Numbered from the stretch's first letter, positions 15,999 through 23,464 are shown. The stretch: DNA of 32,452 nucleotides from Wolinella sp052170135 (GCA_052170135.1 JBQNBC010000014.1:1-32452); one strand, 5' to 3'. The notes: a model not told the origin generated them from the sequence alone. Numbers and translations: made by a program.

Positions 15999-16520
15999 CT
16001 AGCTCGCCTCTAGGATTCCGCGTGCACCCACGCACTCTATTTGTCGCGCCACAATATTTGTGCTAATCACATATTGCGGGATATACGGTATTAAAAATCG
16101 CTTCACACCAAGTCGCTTTGCAAGCACAGGCTCAGTTAAGATAATCAAATAATCAACCAAAGCTATACGCTCTACCCCGTCAACCTTACCCAGATTCTCT
16201 CCTGCCTCGACAACATCACAACCAACAATTTCAAACCAAAAATACTCACCATGATCTAGGACACAATCACGTATTGTAGATTCTTGAGTGGTATATAGCA
16301 TGTGATTTGTCAATTTTTGAGCATCGTCTCTTGTGATAATCTCATCAAATCTCGCCTGATTCGAATGCGGATTAAAACTACTTAATGTGAGATTCCCACC
16401 GTCCCAAAATAGCTGAGAATCGCGTCCTAGTAGCTCAGGAAAATCTGTAAGTATATGAAGTTTTACCTCACCCTTAAGCCCCACAGCTCGCCCAAAGCGA
16501 GCTACCTCAATCCTCTGCAA
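15999..16520 (-). CDS. rimM: Ribosome maturation factor RimM
   Basis: A 173-residue RimM, which binds ribosomal protein S19 and helps mature the 30S head. The N-terminal domain starts with the usual VARFGRAVGLKGEVKLHILTD; the C-terminal PRC-barrel domain begins near residue 90 (EYFWFEIVGCDVVE) and includes LAKRLGVKRFLIPYIPQYV. The gene lies one base after khpA and one base before trmD, the usual order in bacteria. Confidence 0.93.
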   Translation of the reverse strand: MQRIEVARFGRAVGLKGEVKLHILTDFPELLGRDSQLFWDGGNLTLSSFNPHSNQARFDEIITRDDAQKLTNHMLYTTQESTIRDCVLDHGEYFWFEIVGCDVVEAGENLGKVDGVERIALVDYLIILTEPVLAKRLGVKRFLIPYIPQYVISTNIVARQIECVGARGILEAS

Positions 16521-16521
16521 A

Positions 16522-16764
16522 TCAGTCTATGGCTTCAACGCTAATTTTATAGCTTGAGCCATCCTTTGCTTTACAACCAGAAATCAACGTCTTAAGCGCG
16601 CCAATCATACGACCATCCCTGCCAATAAGCCGTCCAGTATCCCTACTAGAGGCAAAAATAACAATCTGAAACAAACCATCATCTAGCTCTTTTCGCGCCA
16701 CACTAATACTGGTCGGATCAAGAGCAATCTTCTTGGCATACTCCTCAACGAAGGTCTCTACCAA
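16522..16764 (-). CDS. khpA: KH-domain RNA-binding protein KhpA
   Basis: An 80-residue single KH domain. The GxxG loop is GRDG at 48-51 (GRLIGRDGRMIGAL). KhpA proteins bind many RNAs and often pair with KhpB (Jag); the location between rpsP and rimM is conserved in many bacteria. It starts 18 bases after rpsP and ends one base before rimM. Function is from family knowledge only. Confidence 0.9.
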   Translation of the reverse strand: MVETFVEEYAKKIALDPTSISVARKELDDGLFQIVIFASSRDTGRLIGRDGRMIGALKTLISGCKAKDGSSYKISVEAID

Positions 16765-16782
16765 ATCTTGATCCTTGAAAGT

Positions 16783-17016
16783 TTACTTGGCTGACGTAAG
16801 CGCTGCGACACGATCGCTCATCTTTGCGCCTACGCTCACCCAGTACTTAAGTCTATCGGCATCAAACTTCACAACTGGCTTCTCAGCAAGTGGATTATAG
16901 TAGCCAATAGCCTCTACCCAGCCACCATCTCGTCGCTTACGAGAATCTGTTACAACCATTCTATAAAAAGGTTTTTTCTTGCGTCCAAGTCGTGTCAATC
17001 GTATAACTGTTGCCAT
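16783..17016 (-). CDS. rpsP: 30S ribosomal protein S16
   Basis: A 77-residue S16 with the family start MATVIRLTRLGRKKKPFYR and VVTDSRKRRDGGWVEAIGYY. S16 is an early-binding 30S protein. The ATG has AGGAG about seven bases upstream. The 96-base spacer from ffh carries stacked inverted repeats, described separately, that may set the level of this part of the operon relative to ffh. Confidence 0.98.
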   Translation of the reverse strand: MATVIRLTRLGRKKKPFYRMVVTDSRKRRDGGWVEAIGYYNPLAEKPVVKFDADRLKYWVSVGAKMSDRVAALTSAK

Positions 17017-17053
17017 AATTATTTCTCCTGCTTTTTTAATAAATAATTTTTTC

Positions 17054-17120
17054 GATTTAATTGCTTAAATCTTAGCCTAAAGCACCCAGATGCCCTAGGC
17101 TAGGATCTATACCTAGCCTA
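17054..17120 (-). promoter_or_regulatory. Chain of three inverted repeats, two mutually exclusive, between ffh and rpsP
   Basis: On the transcript (minus strand) the following overlap. Hairpin B, 17120-17096: UAGGCUAGG, 7-base loop, CCUAGCCUA; its 5' side contains the ffh stop codon. Hairpin A, 17102-17073: UAGCCUAGGGCA, loop UCUGGG, UGCUUUAGGCUA, 12 pairs with two G-U. The CCUAGCCUA arm versus UAGGCUA arms share bases, so A and B cannot both form. Hairpin C, 17071-17054: GAUUUAA, GCAA loop, UUAAAUC. None is followed by a classic long U-run. This resembles an attenuator or processing region; the mechanism is inferred. Confidence 0.5.
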
Positions 17121-18453
17121 AACGCCCTATTTTGGATTGATTCATCATACTCATCAAATCCTGCATTCCGCGCTTACCAGAAAACTTTTTGGCCATTTTT
17201 GCCGCACCATCAAACTGCTTAATAACGCGGTTAACATCAGAGACTTCCATGCCTGCACCAAGTGCGATTCTCTTACGCCTGCTGCCATTTAACAGAGATG
17301 GATTCTCTCGCTCTTTTGGTGTCATCGAAGATACCATTGCACGTATCTGCTTTATCTCACGTGAATTATCCAAATCCACATCCTTTAGTGCACTTGCCAT
17401 ACTGCCCATTCCAGGAATCATAGATAAAATAGACTGCATAGAGCCAAGTTTTTTCATATTATCCATTTGTGCAAGGAAATCATTGAAATTAAACTCGCCC
17501 TTTTTTAGCTTTTTAGTGATAGTTTTTGCCTCTTTTTCACTGATAACTGATGCGGTTTTTTCCGCTAGAGATTCTATATCCCCAGCACCCATAAGGCGAT
17601 TTACGATTCTTTCAGGCAAAAACACTTCAAGATCCGGGATCTTCTCGCCACTACCAATAAATCTAAGCGGGATCCCGATCTGATGGGCAATAGATAGAGC
17701 CACACCACCTTTGCTATCTCCGTCAAATTTACTCAAAATAATGCCACTAAGCGAAATCTCTTGATGAAATCGCTCAGCACTCTTAACGCCGTCTTGACCG
17801 CTCAAGCTATCTGCGACATAGAAGACCTCATGCGGGCCTATCACCTCTTTAATACCTTTTAGCTCGTGCATCAATGCCTCATCAATAGCTAGTCGCCCAG
17901 CGGTATCAACAAGCAAAACATCATAGAGTCCATCATTTGCACGTTTTAGGGCATTTTTGGCAATCGAGATAGGATTCTCGCCCTCATCTCCATAATATAA
18001 ATCGACATCTATTTGATTTGACAACTGGCGTAGTTGCTCCACAGCAGCAAGCCTCTGAAGATCGCAAGCAGCCATAATGACTTTCTTGCCACGTGTCTTT
18101 AAAAATGATGCTAGCTTTGCCGTTGTCGTGGTCTTACCACTACCTTGTAGGCCGACCATAAGAACTACTGTTGGAGGATTTGGAGCAAATACAAATCCTT
18201 GAGCACCGCTGGTTTTAAGAATCTCTAAAAGCCCCTTTTGTAACGCTGCTAAAAAACTCTCTCTGCCAATCCCATTTGCGCGTGTATCGTTTTCTACAAC
18301 CCTTAACAGATCCTTAACAGCTTTATAGTGCACATCTGCCTTCAGTAGGGCTTTTTTAAGCTCGTCAATAGCTTTTTTAAGGGATTTTTCGTCATCGTGG
18401 AAGCGGATCTTATTGATCGCTCCACGAAAAGAATCTGTCAACGCATCAAACAA
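17113..18453 (-). CDS. ffh: Signal recognition particle protein Ffh
   Basis: A 446-residue SRP GTPase that, with 4.5S RNA and FtsY, targets membrane proteins co-translationally. The N domain (1-~85) precedes the G domain with P-loop GLQGSGKTT (101-109), DTAGR near 190 and the SKFDGDSKGG loop (usually TKLDGxAKGG) near 245; the Met-rich M domain (MQSILSMIPGMGSM and the C-terminal MMNQ) follows from about 300. The start is TTG at 18453 with GAGGAG upstream. First gene of the ribosomal operon; a TAGAAT -10 lies about 50 bases upstream. Confidence 0.96.
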   Translation of the reverse strand: MFDALTDSFRGAINKIRFHDDEKSLKKAIDELKKALLKADVHYKAVKDLLRVVENDTRANGIGRESFLAALQKGLLEILKTSGAQGFVFAPNPPTVVLMVGLQGSGKTTTTAKLASFLKTRGKKVIMAACDLQRLAAVEQLRQLSNQIDVDLYYGDEGENPISIAKNALKRANDGLYDVLLVDTAGRLAIDEALMHELKGIKEVIGPHEVFYVADSLSGQDGVKSAERFHQEISLSGIILSKFDGDSKGGVALSIAHQIGIPLRFIGSGEKIPDLEVFLPERIVNRLMGAGDIESLAEKTASVISEKEAKTITKKLKKGEFNFNDFLAQMDNMKKLGSMQSILSMIPGMGSMASALKDVDLDNSREIKQIRAMVSSMTPKERENPSLLNGSRRKRIALGAGMEVSDVNRVIKQFDGAAKMAKKFSGKRGMQDLMSMMNQSKIGRLG

Positions 18454-18503
18454 ATGGCACTCCTCAACAGAAGAAAAATTAAGCTAGGCTCGTAAAATCG
18501 GTA

Positions 18504-18509
18504 ATTCTA
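18504..18509 (-). promoter_or_regulatory. -10 element for the ffh operon
   Basis: The minus strand reads GCTAGAATTACC, with TAGAAT as the -10 hexamer about 50 bases before the ffh TTG. No good -35 is seen, as is common in Campylobacterota. Candidate only. Confidence 0.45.
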
Positions 18510-18643
18510 GCTGAAACGCACTTTAAAACTCAATAAATCATATAAAAGCCACAGATAAAATGCTAAAAAATCTCAATAACACAGGCTTTTAGAGAGTTGT
18601 TTATCTTTTAAGTACAAAGGCTTCTCGAATTTAATTTCAATAT

Positions 18644-18659
18644 AATAATTTTTATCATT
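18644..18659 (+). promoter_or_regulatory. Possible Fur/PerR operator upstream of the regulator gene
   Basis: AATAATTTTTATCATT is nearly palindromic (AATAAT / ATCATT, five of six pairs) and overlaps by two bases a TTGACA -35-like hexamer. Fur-family boxes are AT-rich palindromes of this style, and autoregulation is common in the family. In AT-rich DNA such matches arise by chance, so confidence is limited. Confidence 0.35.
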
Positions 18660-18766
18660 GACAATATTTTTCTTTTTTGCTAGTCTTGTGGTGTTTTATA
18701 CATTTTGAGTATACATCTGCCATAAGATTTAAAAATATAAAATTAAATAATACTTTAAGGAATCCT

Positions 18767-19177
18767 ATGCGACTAGAAGAGTTGCTAAAAAACAACCATT
18801 TAAAAGTAACGCCTCAACGAATGGCTATTCTTCGCGAAATAGAAAAGGCTGGGCATATAAACATCGAAGAGATATACGACCAAATACGACCCATATATCC
18901 ATCAATGTCACTCGCCACAATATATAAAAATCTAACTTCAATGCAAGAGGCAAATATAGTACGCGAGTTAAAACTCCCGCATCAAAAGCAAAAATACGAG
19001 CTCTGCTGCCATCCGCACGTACATCTAGTATGTGAAAAGTGTGGAAAACTCGAGGATCTAGATATCTCATATGCACCACTAATGAAAAAGTGTGAAGAGG
19101 TCAGTCACTATCAGCTACATGATGCATCACTGGCAATGATAGGAATCTGCCCTGAGTGCCAAACCACAAGCAACTAA
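18767..19177 (+). CDS. Fur/PerR-family metal-dependent transcriptional regulator
   Basis: A 136-residue Fur-superfamily repressor. Winged helix at about 1-75 (VTPQRMAILREI; recognition-helix region SLATIYKNL at 48-56), dimerisation domain after. Structural zinc ligands: C89, C92, C128, C131. Regulatory-metal candidates: H30, E78, H84, H86, D97 or D99. PerR of B. subtilis has Asp at the E78 position, needed for peroxide sensing; Fur has Glu. Thus the overall similarity and length suit PerR of Campylobacterota, while E78 is Fur-like. Two extra Cys (80, 81) lie near the metal site. Start: ATG at 18767 with AAGGAA upstream; the frame continues 30 codons further without support. Monocistronic. Confidence 0.85.
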   Translation: MRLEELLKNNHLKVTPQRMAILREIEKAGHINIEEIYDQIRPIYPSMSLATIYKNLTSMQEANIVRELKLPHQKQKYELCCHPHVHLVCEKCGKLEDLDISYAPLMKKCEEVSHYQLHDASLAMIGICPECQTTSN

Positions 19178-19194
19178 AACACTTTCGATTCTCG

Positions 19195-19227
19195 ACATTC
19201 CGCTGGGTATATTCCCCAGTGGAATGT
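19195..19227 (+). terminator. Strong stem-loop after the Fur/PerR-family gene
   Basis: A 13-base stem (ACATTCCGCTGGG / CCCAGTGGAATGT, one G-T pair) with a 7-base loop starts 17 bases after the stop codon. There is no T-run after it in either direction, so it may be an RNA-stabilising or factor-assisted terminator rather than a classic intrinsic one. It sits between convergent genes (tRNA-Arg on the minus strand). Confidence 0.55.
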
Positions 19228-19328
19228 AGTATATAATTACCAAGAGCTTAACAAAAACTTTTACAAATTAGCATATTGCTTTAGTTATTATGTGCATTAG
19301 CATAAAAGTTGAAGAGTTTAGAAGTAAG

Positions 19329-19405
19329 TGGTGCGCTCGGAGGAATTCGAATCCCCGACCTACAGGACCGCAACCTGTTGCTCTATCCAGCTGAGCTACG
19401 AACGC
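19329..19405 (-). tRNA. tRNA-Arg (anticodon GCG)
   Basis: A 77-base cloverleaf on the minus strand. Acceptor GCGTTCG / CGAGCGC, D-arm GCTC/GAGC, anticodon stem ACAGG/CCTGT with loop TTGCGGT, T-arm GGGGA/TCCTC with TTCGAAT, encoded CCA. The anticodon is GCG, reading CGC (and CGU by wobble). Most bacteria use ACG (modified to ICG) for these codons, so GCG is uncommon. All arms pair with only G-T wobbles. Confidence 0.93.
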
Positions 19406-19743
19406 ATGAATTAAAAGAGGTGAGATTATATCAAACAAACCTTTGATTTAGCCTAAACGCTACACACCGCGATAAAATTTTACAACTTTATCAAAAGGTC
19501 TCCCAAGCAATCAAACAAAATGCACCCCAGAGATAAAAATCAACAAAAATAGATCCTATATCAAAATGCGAACTTTTCATGCAAAGTAATTTTGCGGTCG
19601 ATTCTTATCTCAAGCCAATGAGAATCATCACTGAATGCATGCAGAATCGACTCTCAAAAATCCTCTGCAGGTCACTTTATTTACAAAACTCATGCATACA
19701 AAATATAGCCCATCGAAACCTTAGCGCTTATAAGAATCTAGCA
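19406..19743. other. Intergenic region between tRNA-Arg and the GGDEF-EAL gene
   Basis: About 340 bases. Contents: the tRNA promoter at the left and otherwise AT-rich sequence with several GATTC/GAATC words. A plus-strand frame from 19579 lacks a ribosome site and runs into the GGDEF-EAL gene, so I do not call it. No clear terminator for the GGDEF-EAL gene was found here. Confidence 0.4.
19425..19430 (-). promoter_or_regulatory. -10 element of the tRNA-Arg(GCG) gene
   Basis: The minus strand has a perfect TATAAT (in TTTGATATAATCTC) 19 bases before the tRNA 5' end. No good -35 hexamer is present 16-18 bases further up. Position and sequence fit a sigma-70 promoter of this phylum. Confidence 0.6.
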
Positions 19744-21693
19744 CTACAAAATCTCGACGCTTGGTCTACCAATATAAAATCCCTGTGCAAACTCAACACC
19801 GCCCTCGCTAACCCCCTCCAAAAGCTCACGACTAGACACAAACTCTGCCACACACTTTATACCAAGCTCCTGTGCAAGTCGCACTATAGAGCAAAGCAAC
19901 GCATGCGAACGGACATTCTCGAGAATGTTTTTTACAATTGAGCCATCTATTTTTAAAAAGTCAATTTCAAGCTCCAAAATATGCATGAAATTTGAATATC
20001 CACTGCCAAAGTCATCGATTGCTATTTTACAGCCTAATTTGCGTATCTCAGCGATGAAATCACGCACTTTGGCATAGTTGCCCATGCCCTCTGATTCTGT
20101 TATTTCAAATATAATTTTTTCGCCACAACCACTCTGCTTTATTTCATCAAAGATATATGCGAGCGTAGATGGATTCTCAAGATCATCTATGCTTAGATTT
20201 ATCGATATCTCTACATTGTGCTTTTTTGCCTGCTTAATACCCTCATGTACCATGATTTTAGTGATGTGGTGGTATTGCTTTGTCTTTTTTGCTATCTCAA
20301 GAAAGTGATATGGGCTTATCTCGTTGCCATCTTCATCTATCATACGCACAAGAGCTTCATACTTCTCGGAGACTCCCGTCTTAATATTAAGAATCGGTTG
20401 AAAAAATGGAACGATTCTCTGCTCACTGATAGCTTTAAAGAGACGATTTGCCCAGATTATATTGCTCTTATATGCGCTCTCAAGATCAAAGTGTCGCTCA
20501 TAAACCACTACGCCACGCCTACGCTCTTTTGCATGTTTTAACGCCAAGGATGCTTTACTAAGAGAATCGCGCCCCTCATGCACCGCAATCCCCATGCGTG
20601 CCGTCAGATAGACGACCTGCCCCTGATTAATAAAAGGCTCTACATTTATGCTCTCCATAGCGCGTTTGAACACCTGCTCATGATTTACATCTGGCTCAAT
20701 AAGCAAAATAGCAAACTCATCGCCATCTAGCCTATATGGCGTATATGCTCGCTCTGGAAGTGCTTGCACTATTCTCTTTGCCACGAGTTTTAAAATCTGA
20801 TCACCAAACTCTATTCCATACACATCATTAACATTGCTAAAACCATCTATATTTATTAGACAAAGTGCAAGTGGCTCGAACAATTCTATATCTTCGATTA
20901 GCTTTACTCGATTAACTAGGCCTGTTAGCATATCTGTACTTTGACGTTTGATGATGGCATTTTTTTGAACTAATTCAGTCAAATCATGTCGCACAGCAAT
21001 ATACTCCTTGATGCGTCCATTAAGCCCAACTATCGGCAATATGATAGAATCGACAATGTAAGTAGAGCCATCTTTTGCACGATTCTTAACCACGCCACGC
21101 CAAATCTTTTTTGATGAAATCGTCCGCCACATCTCTTCAAATACTTTTGCATCCATCTCTGGGTGTCGGATTATGCTGTGCTTTTGCCCCAATAGCTCAT
21201 CGCTTGAGTAGCCTGAAATCTTGCAAAACAGATCATTGGCGTATGTAATAACCCCTTTTGAGTTTGTGATGGAGATGATACTAGAGGCATCTATCGCGCG
21301 CTTGTATTCCTCCATGATACGTCTCTCGTGCGCACTCTCTTGCTCGTGTACGATATTTGCTTTGACGCTACGCACTGCTTCTAACAACTGAGAATCCTCA
21401 AAAGATATCTTCAAACAACGATCAATACCAAACTCGATAACGCTAGCCAACTTTGAAGAATCGCTCGTATCACTAAGCAGGATTATGCGCGCATGTGGAA
21501 ATGCACGTCGCACCCCCCTAACGTGATCAACACCTATGATAAAAATATCTGGGACGCTAACCTCACAGGCTTTGGCAATCCCAATACCATCGCACCCTCT
21601 AGCACCAGCAAAGTGTTGCAAAAGGAGATGCACTATTGCATTTCTCTCTTGCTCGCAATCCCACACTACAAGAATAGAAGCCATCATCTCCAT
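19744..21693 (-). CDS. Pseudo-receiver / PAS / GGDEF / EAL protein, probable c-di-GMP phosphodiesterase
   Basis: A 649-residue cytoplasmic signalling protein. Order: receiver-like domain (~5-115) lacking the phospho-acceptor Asp (the expected position is Gly in DIFIIGVD); PAS (~125-245) resembling Aer/CetB energy-sensing PAS (RHPEMDAKVFEEMW); GGDEF (~255-410) with a DGDEF signature instead of GGDEF and no RxxD inhibitory site; EAL (~415-645) with EAL, NLS, EITESE, DDFGSGYSN, KIDGSIVK, AEF and QGFYIGRP, i.e. the catalytic residues intact. Expected activity: c-di-GMP hydrolysis, possibly tuned by GTP at the GGDEF domain and by redox or small molecules at PAS. Start: ATG at 21693 with AAGGAG nine bases upstream; the frame opens at TTG 21720. 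No neighbouring partner gene is evident. Confidence 0.9.
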   Translation of the reverse strand: MEMMASILVVWDCEQERNAIVHLLLQHFAGARGCDGIGIAKACEVSVPDIFIIGVDHVRGVRRAFPHARIILLSDTSDSSKLASVIEFGIDRCLKISFEDSQLLEAVRSVKANIVHEQESAHERRIMEEYKRAIDASSIISITNSKGVITYANDLFCKISGYSSDELLGQKHSIIRHPEMDAKVFEEMWRTISSKKIWRGVVKNRAKDGSTYIVDSIILPIVGLNGRIKEYIAVRHDLTELVQKNAIIKRQSTDMLTGLVNRVKLIEDIELFEPLALCLINIDGFSNVNDVYGIEFGDQILKLVAKRIVQALPERAYTPYRLDGDEFAILLIEPDVNHEQVFKRAMESINVEPFINQGQVVYLTARMGIAVHEGRDSLSKASLALKHAKERRRGVVVYERHFDLESAYKSNIIWANRLFKAISEQRIVPFFQPILNIKTGVSEKYEALVRMIDEDGNEISPYHFLEIAKKTKQYHHITKIMVHEGIKQAKKHNVEISINLSIDDLENPSTLAYIFDEIKQSGCGEKIIFEITESEGMGNYAKVRDFIAEIRKLGCKIAIDDFGSGYSNFMHILELEIDFLKIDGSIVKNILENVRSHALLCSIVRLAQELGIKCVAEFVSSRELLEGVSEGGVEFAQGFYIGRPSVEIL

Positions 21694-21853
21694 AAAAATC
21701 ATCTCCTTAATATTTGGCAAAAGTGGCGATTATCTCATATTTTGATAATTGTTGGATAACAATGAGAAGAATCTAAATGTTATGTTTAGCTGAAAAAAAC
21801 AAATATTTTACAAATTTACTCCGACAACTAGACAAAAATAGCGTGATAACCAC

Positions 21854-21881
21854 TTGCAAAGATGATTTTATATGTTAAAAT
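21854..21881 (+). promoter_or_regulatory. Promoter of the HU gene
   Basis: TTGCAA (21854-21859), a 16-base spacer and TAAAAT (21876-21881), about 38 bases before the ATG of HU at 21919. The -10 is preceded by TATGT, a partly extended -10. A good match for a strong housekeeping promoter. Confidence 0.6.
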
Positions 21882-21918
21882 CACCACGTTTCTGAGATTT
21901 AACTTTTTGGAGAATTGC

Positions 21919-22206
21919 ATGAATAAAGCTGAGTTTGTTGACCTAGTAAAAGAGGTTGGTGGTTTTGAAACCAAAAAAGATGCCGAGAAAGCAGTAAGCG
22001 CATTTACAGCCGCTATCGAAAAGGCTCTTACAAGCAAGCAGAGCGTTGAGCTTGTTGGCTTTGGTAAATTTGAAGCGGTTGAACAAAAAGGCAAAGAAGG
22101 AAAGGTGCCTGGTAGCGACAAAAAGTATAAGACAAAAGATAAATTCGTGCCTAAATTCAAGCCTGGCAAAGGTCTAAAAGATCTAGTAGCCAAGGCTAAG
22201 AAGTAA
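21919..22206 (+). CDS. hup: DNA-binding protein HU
   Basis: A 95-residue HU/IHF-family nucleoid protein that bends and compacts DNA as a dimer. Seen: N-terminal MNKAEFVDLVKEVGGFETKK, the central VELVGFGKFEAVEQKGKEG and a Lys-rich C-terminal tail (KPGKGLKDLVAKAKK). The beta-arm sequence reads KVPGSDKKYKTKDKFVPKFKPG, where many HU proteins have RNPxTG, a usual drift in Campylobacterota HU. Start: ATG at 21919 with GGAG six bases upstream; the frame extends 19 codons further without support. Confidence 0.95.
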   Translation: MNKAEFVDLVKEVGGFETKKDAEKAVSAFTAAIEKALTSKQSVELVGFGKFEAVEQKGKEGKVPGSDKKYKTKDKFVPKFKPGKGLKDLVAKAKK

Positions 22207-22223
22207 CCTCTGCCAAATTATCC

Positions 22224-22241
22224 TCGTGCGCCATATGGCGC
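22224..22241 (+). terminator. GC-rich hairpin between HU and tRNA-Arg(CCU)
   Basis: GTGCGCC, ATAT loop, GGCGCGC: seven pairs including one T-G, just after the HU stop. A run of six T lies about 15 bases later rather than directly after the stem, so termination is uncertain; it may be a processing or partial-termination site before the tRNA. Confidence 0.5.
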
Positions 22242-22264
22242 GCAGGAATCCACTCAATTTTTTA

Positions 22265-22341
22265 GTCCTCGTAGCTCAGCAGGATAGAGCATTCGATTCC
22301 TAATCGAAAGGCCGTGGGTTCGAATCCCGCCGTGGACACCA
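22265..22341 (+). tRNA. tRNA-Arg (anticodon CCU)
   Basis: A 77-base cloverleaf with encoded CCA. Anticodon stem TTCGA/TCGAA, loop TTCCTAA: CCU, reading AGG. D-arm GCTC/GAGC and T-arm GTGGG/CCCGC are regular. Acceptor GTCCTCG / CGTGGAC has one U-U mismatch (positions 5 and 68). It lies 58 bases downstream of HU on the same strand and may share its transcript; no separate -10 was recognised. Confidence 0.93.
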
Positions 22342-22524
22342 CTGTAGCCACAAAATTATATCAAATACATGAATCGATATTAATAATAATCAATTTAAAC
22401 AGCCCTAAAAGTCTATACATCATCGCTTATCACAGATGCTCACAGCTCTGGATTCCCACAAAGAATCTAAAAACAGCCTGAAACCATTACAAAGCTATCA
22501 CACTACAGCAGCAAAGAATCTCAA

Positions 22525-23367
22525 CTATATATCTGCAGTTTCTGTTGTTTTATCACAATCATCGCCAACGCCACTACTAAGAGCCTCACAAAGTCGCATG
22601 CCATATAGCAAAATCGCCCACGATAGATATACCCATAGCAAGAAAAATAACAAAATACTAAATGAACCATATAACGTCATATAGGCTTTATTATGAAATG
22701 TATAGAATATAAAAAGCCACTTTGACAAAAGCCACGCACCAGCTGTAATGAGAGATGAGAATAGCGAAGCAAGTATGGAGATCGGTTTATTTGCTGAAAT
22801 TTCAAAAAGTGCAAAAAGTATACCCCACACTAAAAGTGGTGGTAAAAGCTCGGTAATTACGAAGTTTGACTGATGATAGCCACTCTCTTGTAAAAAAATT
22901 TGTGCCTTTGTACTGAGAAAAATAGATAGAGAAAGCCCGATAGGCAACAACGTCATCAATGTCCAATAAACAGTTATGCTACTCCAAAAATCACGTGGCT
23001 TTGAGTTAAACATTTTAGCAACTATATATTGATAATTTCTAAAAAATAGAAGCGATGCTACAAGCACATAGGCAAGCCCCATATTGCCAAGCTTCGAGGA
23101 ATTTTCCATAAATTTATCAAGATATTCTGCCGCAACATCACCATTAGTCGGTAACAGATTCCCAAGTATAAAAGCACGAAATTCGCTTATCTGCTCCTGG
23201 AAATTTGGCAAGTTCGCAATCAATGAAAAAACAATCAGCAAAAGTGGAATCAATGCGAAAATAGTGTAAAAACTAAGACTAGCCGCATAGTAACTAAGCT
23301 CTGAATCAAAAAAATCAATAAACCGCCTAATGCGCGAAAATTTACGTACTATCTGCTCTCCAAACAC
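22525..23367 (-). CDS. YihY/BrkB-family inner-membrane protein
   Basis: A 280-residue integral membrane protein of the YihY (formerly RNase BN-like) family. Hydrophobic segments are visible near residues 28-52, 90-110, 130-155, 175-200, 205-225 and 235-260, giving about six helices. The family hallmark is the N-terminal SYYAASLSFYTIFALIPLLLI. Substrate and function are not established for the family. Start: GTG at 23367 with AAGGAGG eight bases upstream; the frame extends to a TTG at 23394. The C-terminal tail is acidic (VGDDCDKTTETADI). It diverges from bioV. Confidence 0.85.
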   Translation of the reverse strand: MFGEQIVRKFSRIRRFIDFFDSELSYYAASLSFYTIFALIPLLLIVFSLIANLPNFQEQISEFRAFILGNLLPTNGDVAAEYLDKFMENSSKLGNMGLAYVLVASLLFFRNYQYIVAKMFNSKPRDFWSSITVYWTLMTLLPIGLSLSIFLSTKAQIFLQESGYHQSNFVITELLPPLLVWGILFALFEISANKPISILASLFSSLITAGAWLLSKWLFIFYTFHNKAYMTLYGSFSILLFFLLWVYLSWAILLYGMRLCEALSSGVGDDCDKTTETADI

Positions 23368-23410
23368 CTGTACAGCCTCCTTGTGCCACAACAATACATA
23401 AGCATACGCA

Positions 23411-23428
23411 AGAATCTAGCTAGATTCT
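23411..23428. repeat. Perfect 18-base palindrome over a predicted -10 upstream of yihY
   Basis: AGAATCTAGCTAGATTCT is a perfect palindrome. On the minus strand TAGAAT (23424-23429), a -10-like hexamer about 57 bases before the yihY GTG, overlaps it by five bases. Placement on a -10 is what an operator would show. The recognising protein is unknown. Confidence 0.5.
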
Positions 23429-23464
23429 ATCTGAGATTCTCAAAACTTACATACATGCTTTGAT

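Larger units (their letters stand above)
18454..18766. other. Divergent promoter region between ffh and the Fur/PerR-family gene
   Basis: About 310 bases, strongly AT-rich toward the right. It holds the ffh -10 candidate (18504-18509), an AGCTAG/CTAGCT repeat near 18483-18512, a Fur-like near-palindrome (18644-18659) and a TTGACA (18658-18663) followed 17 bases later by TAGTCT (18681-18686). No extra gene was seen. Confidence 0.5.

Noticed and set aside
19579..19941. 120-codon plus-strand frame overlapping the 3' end of the GGDEF-EAL gene
   Set aside because: No ribosome site, antisense to conserved EAL sequence, and composition of a random frame.
22525..23367. Annotation as ribonuclease BN
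   Set aside because: YihY-family proteins were once called RNase BN, but the family is an integral membrane protein without a nuclease domain; I keep the neutral family name.
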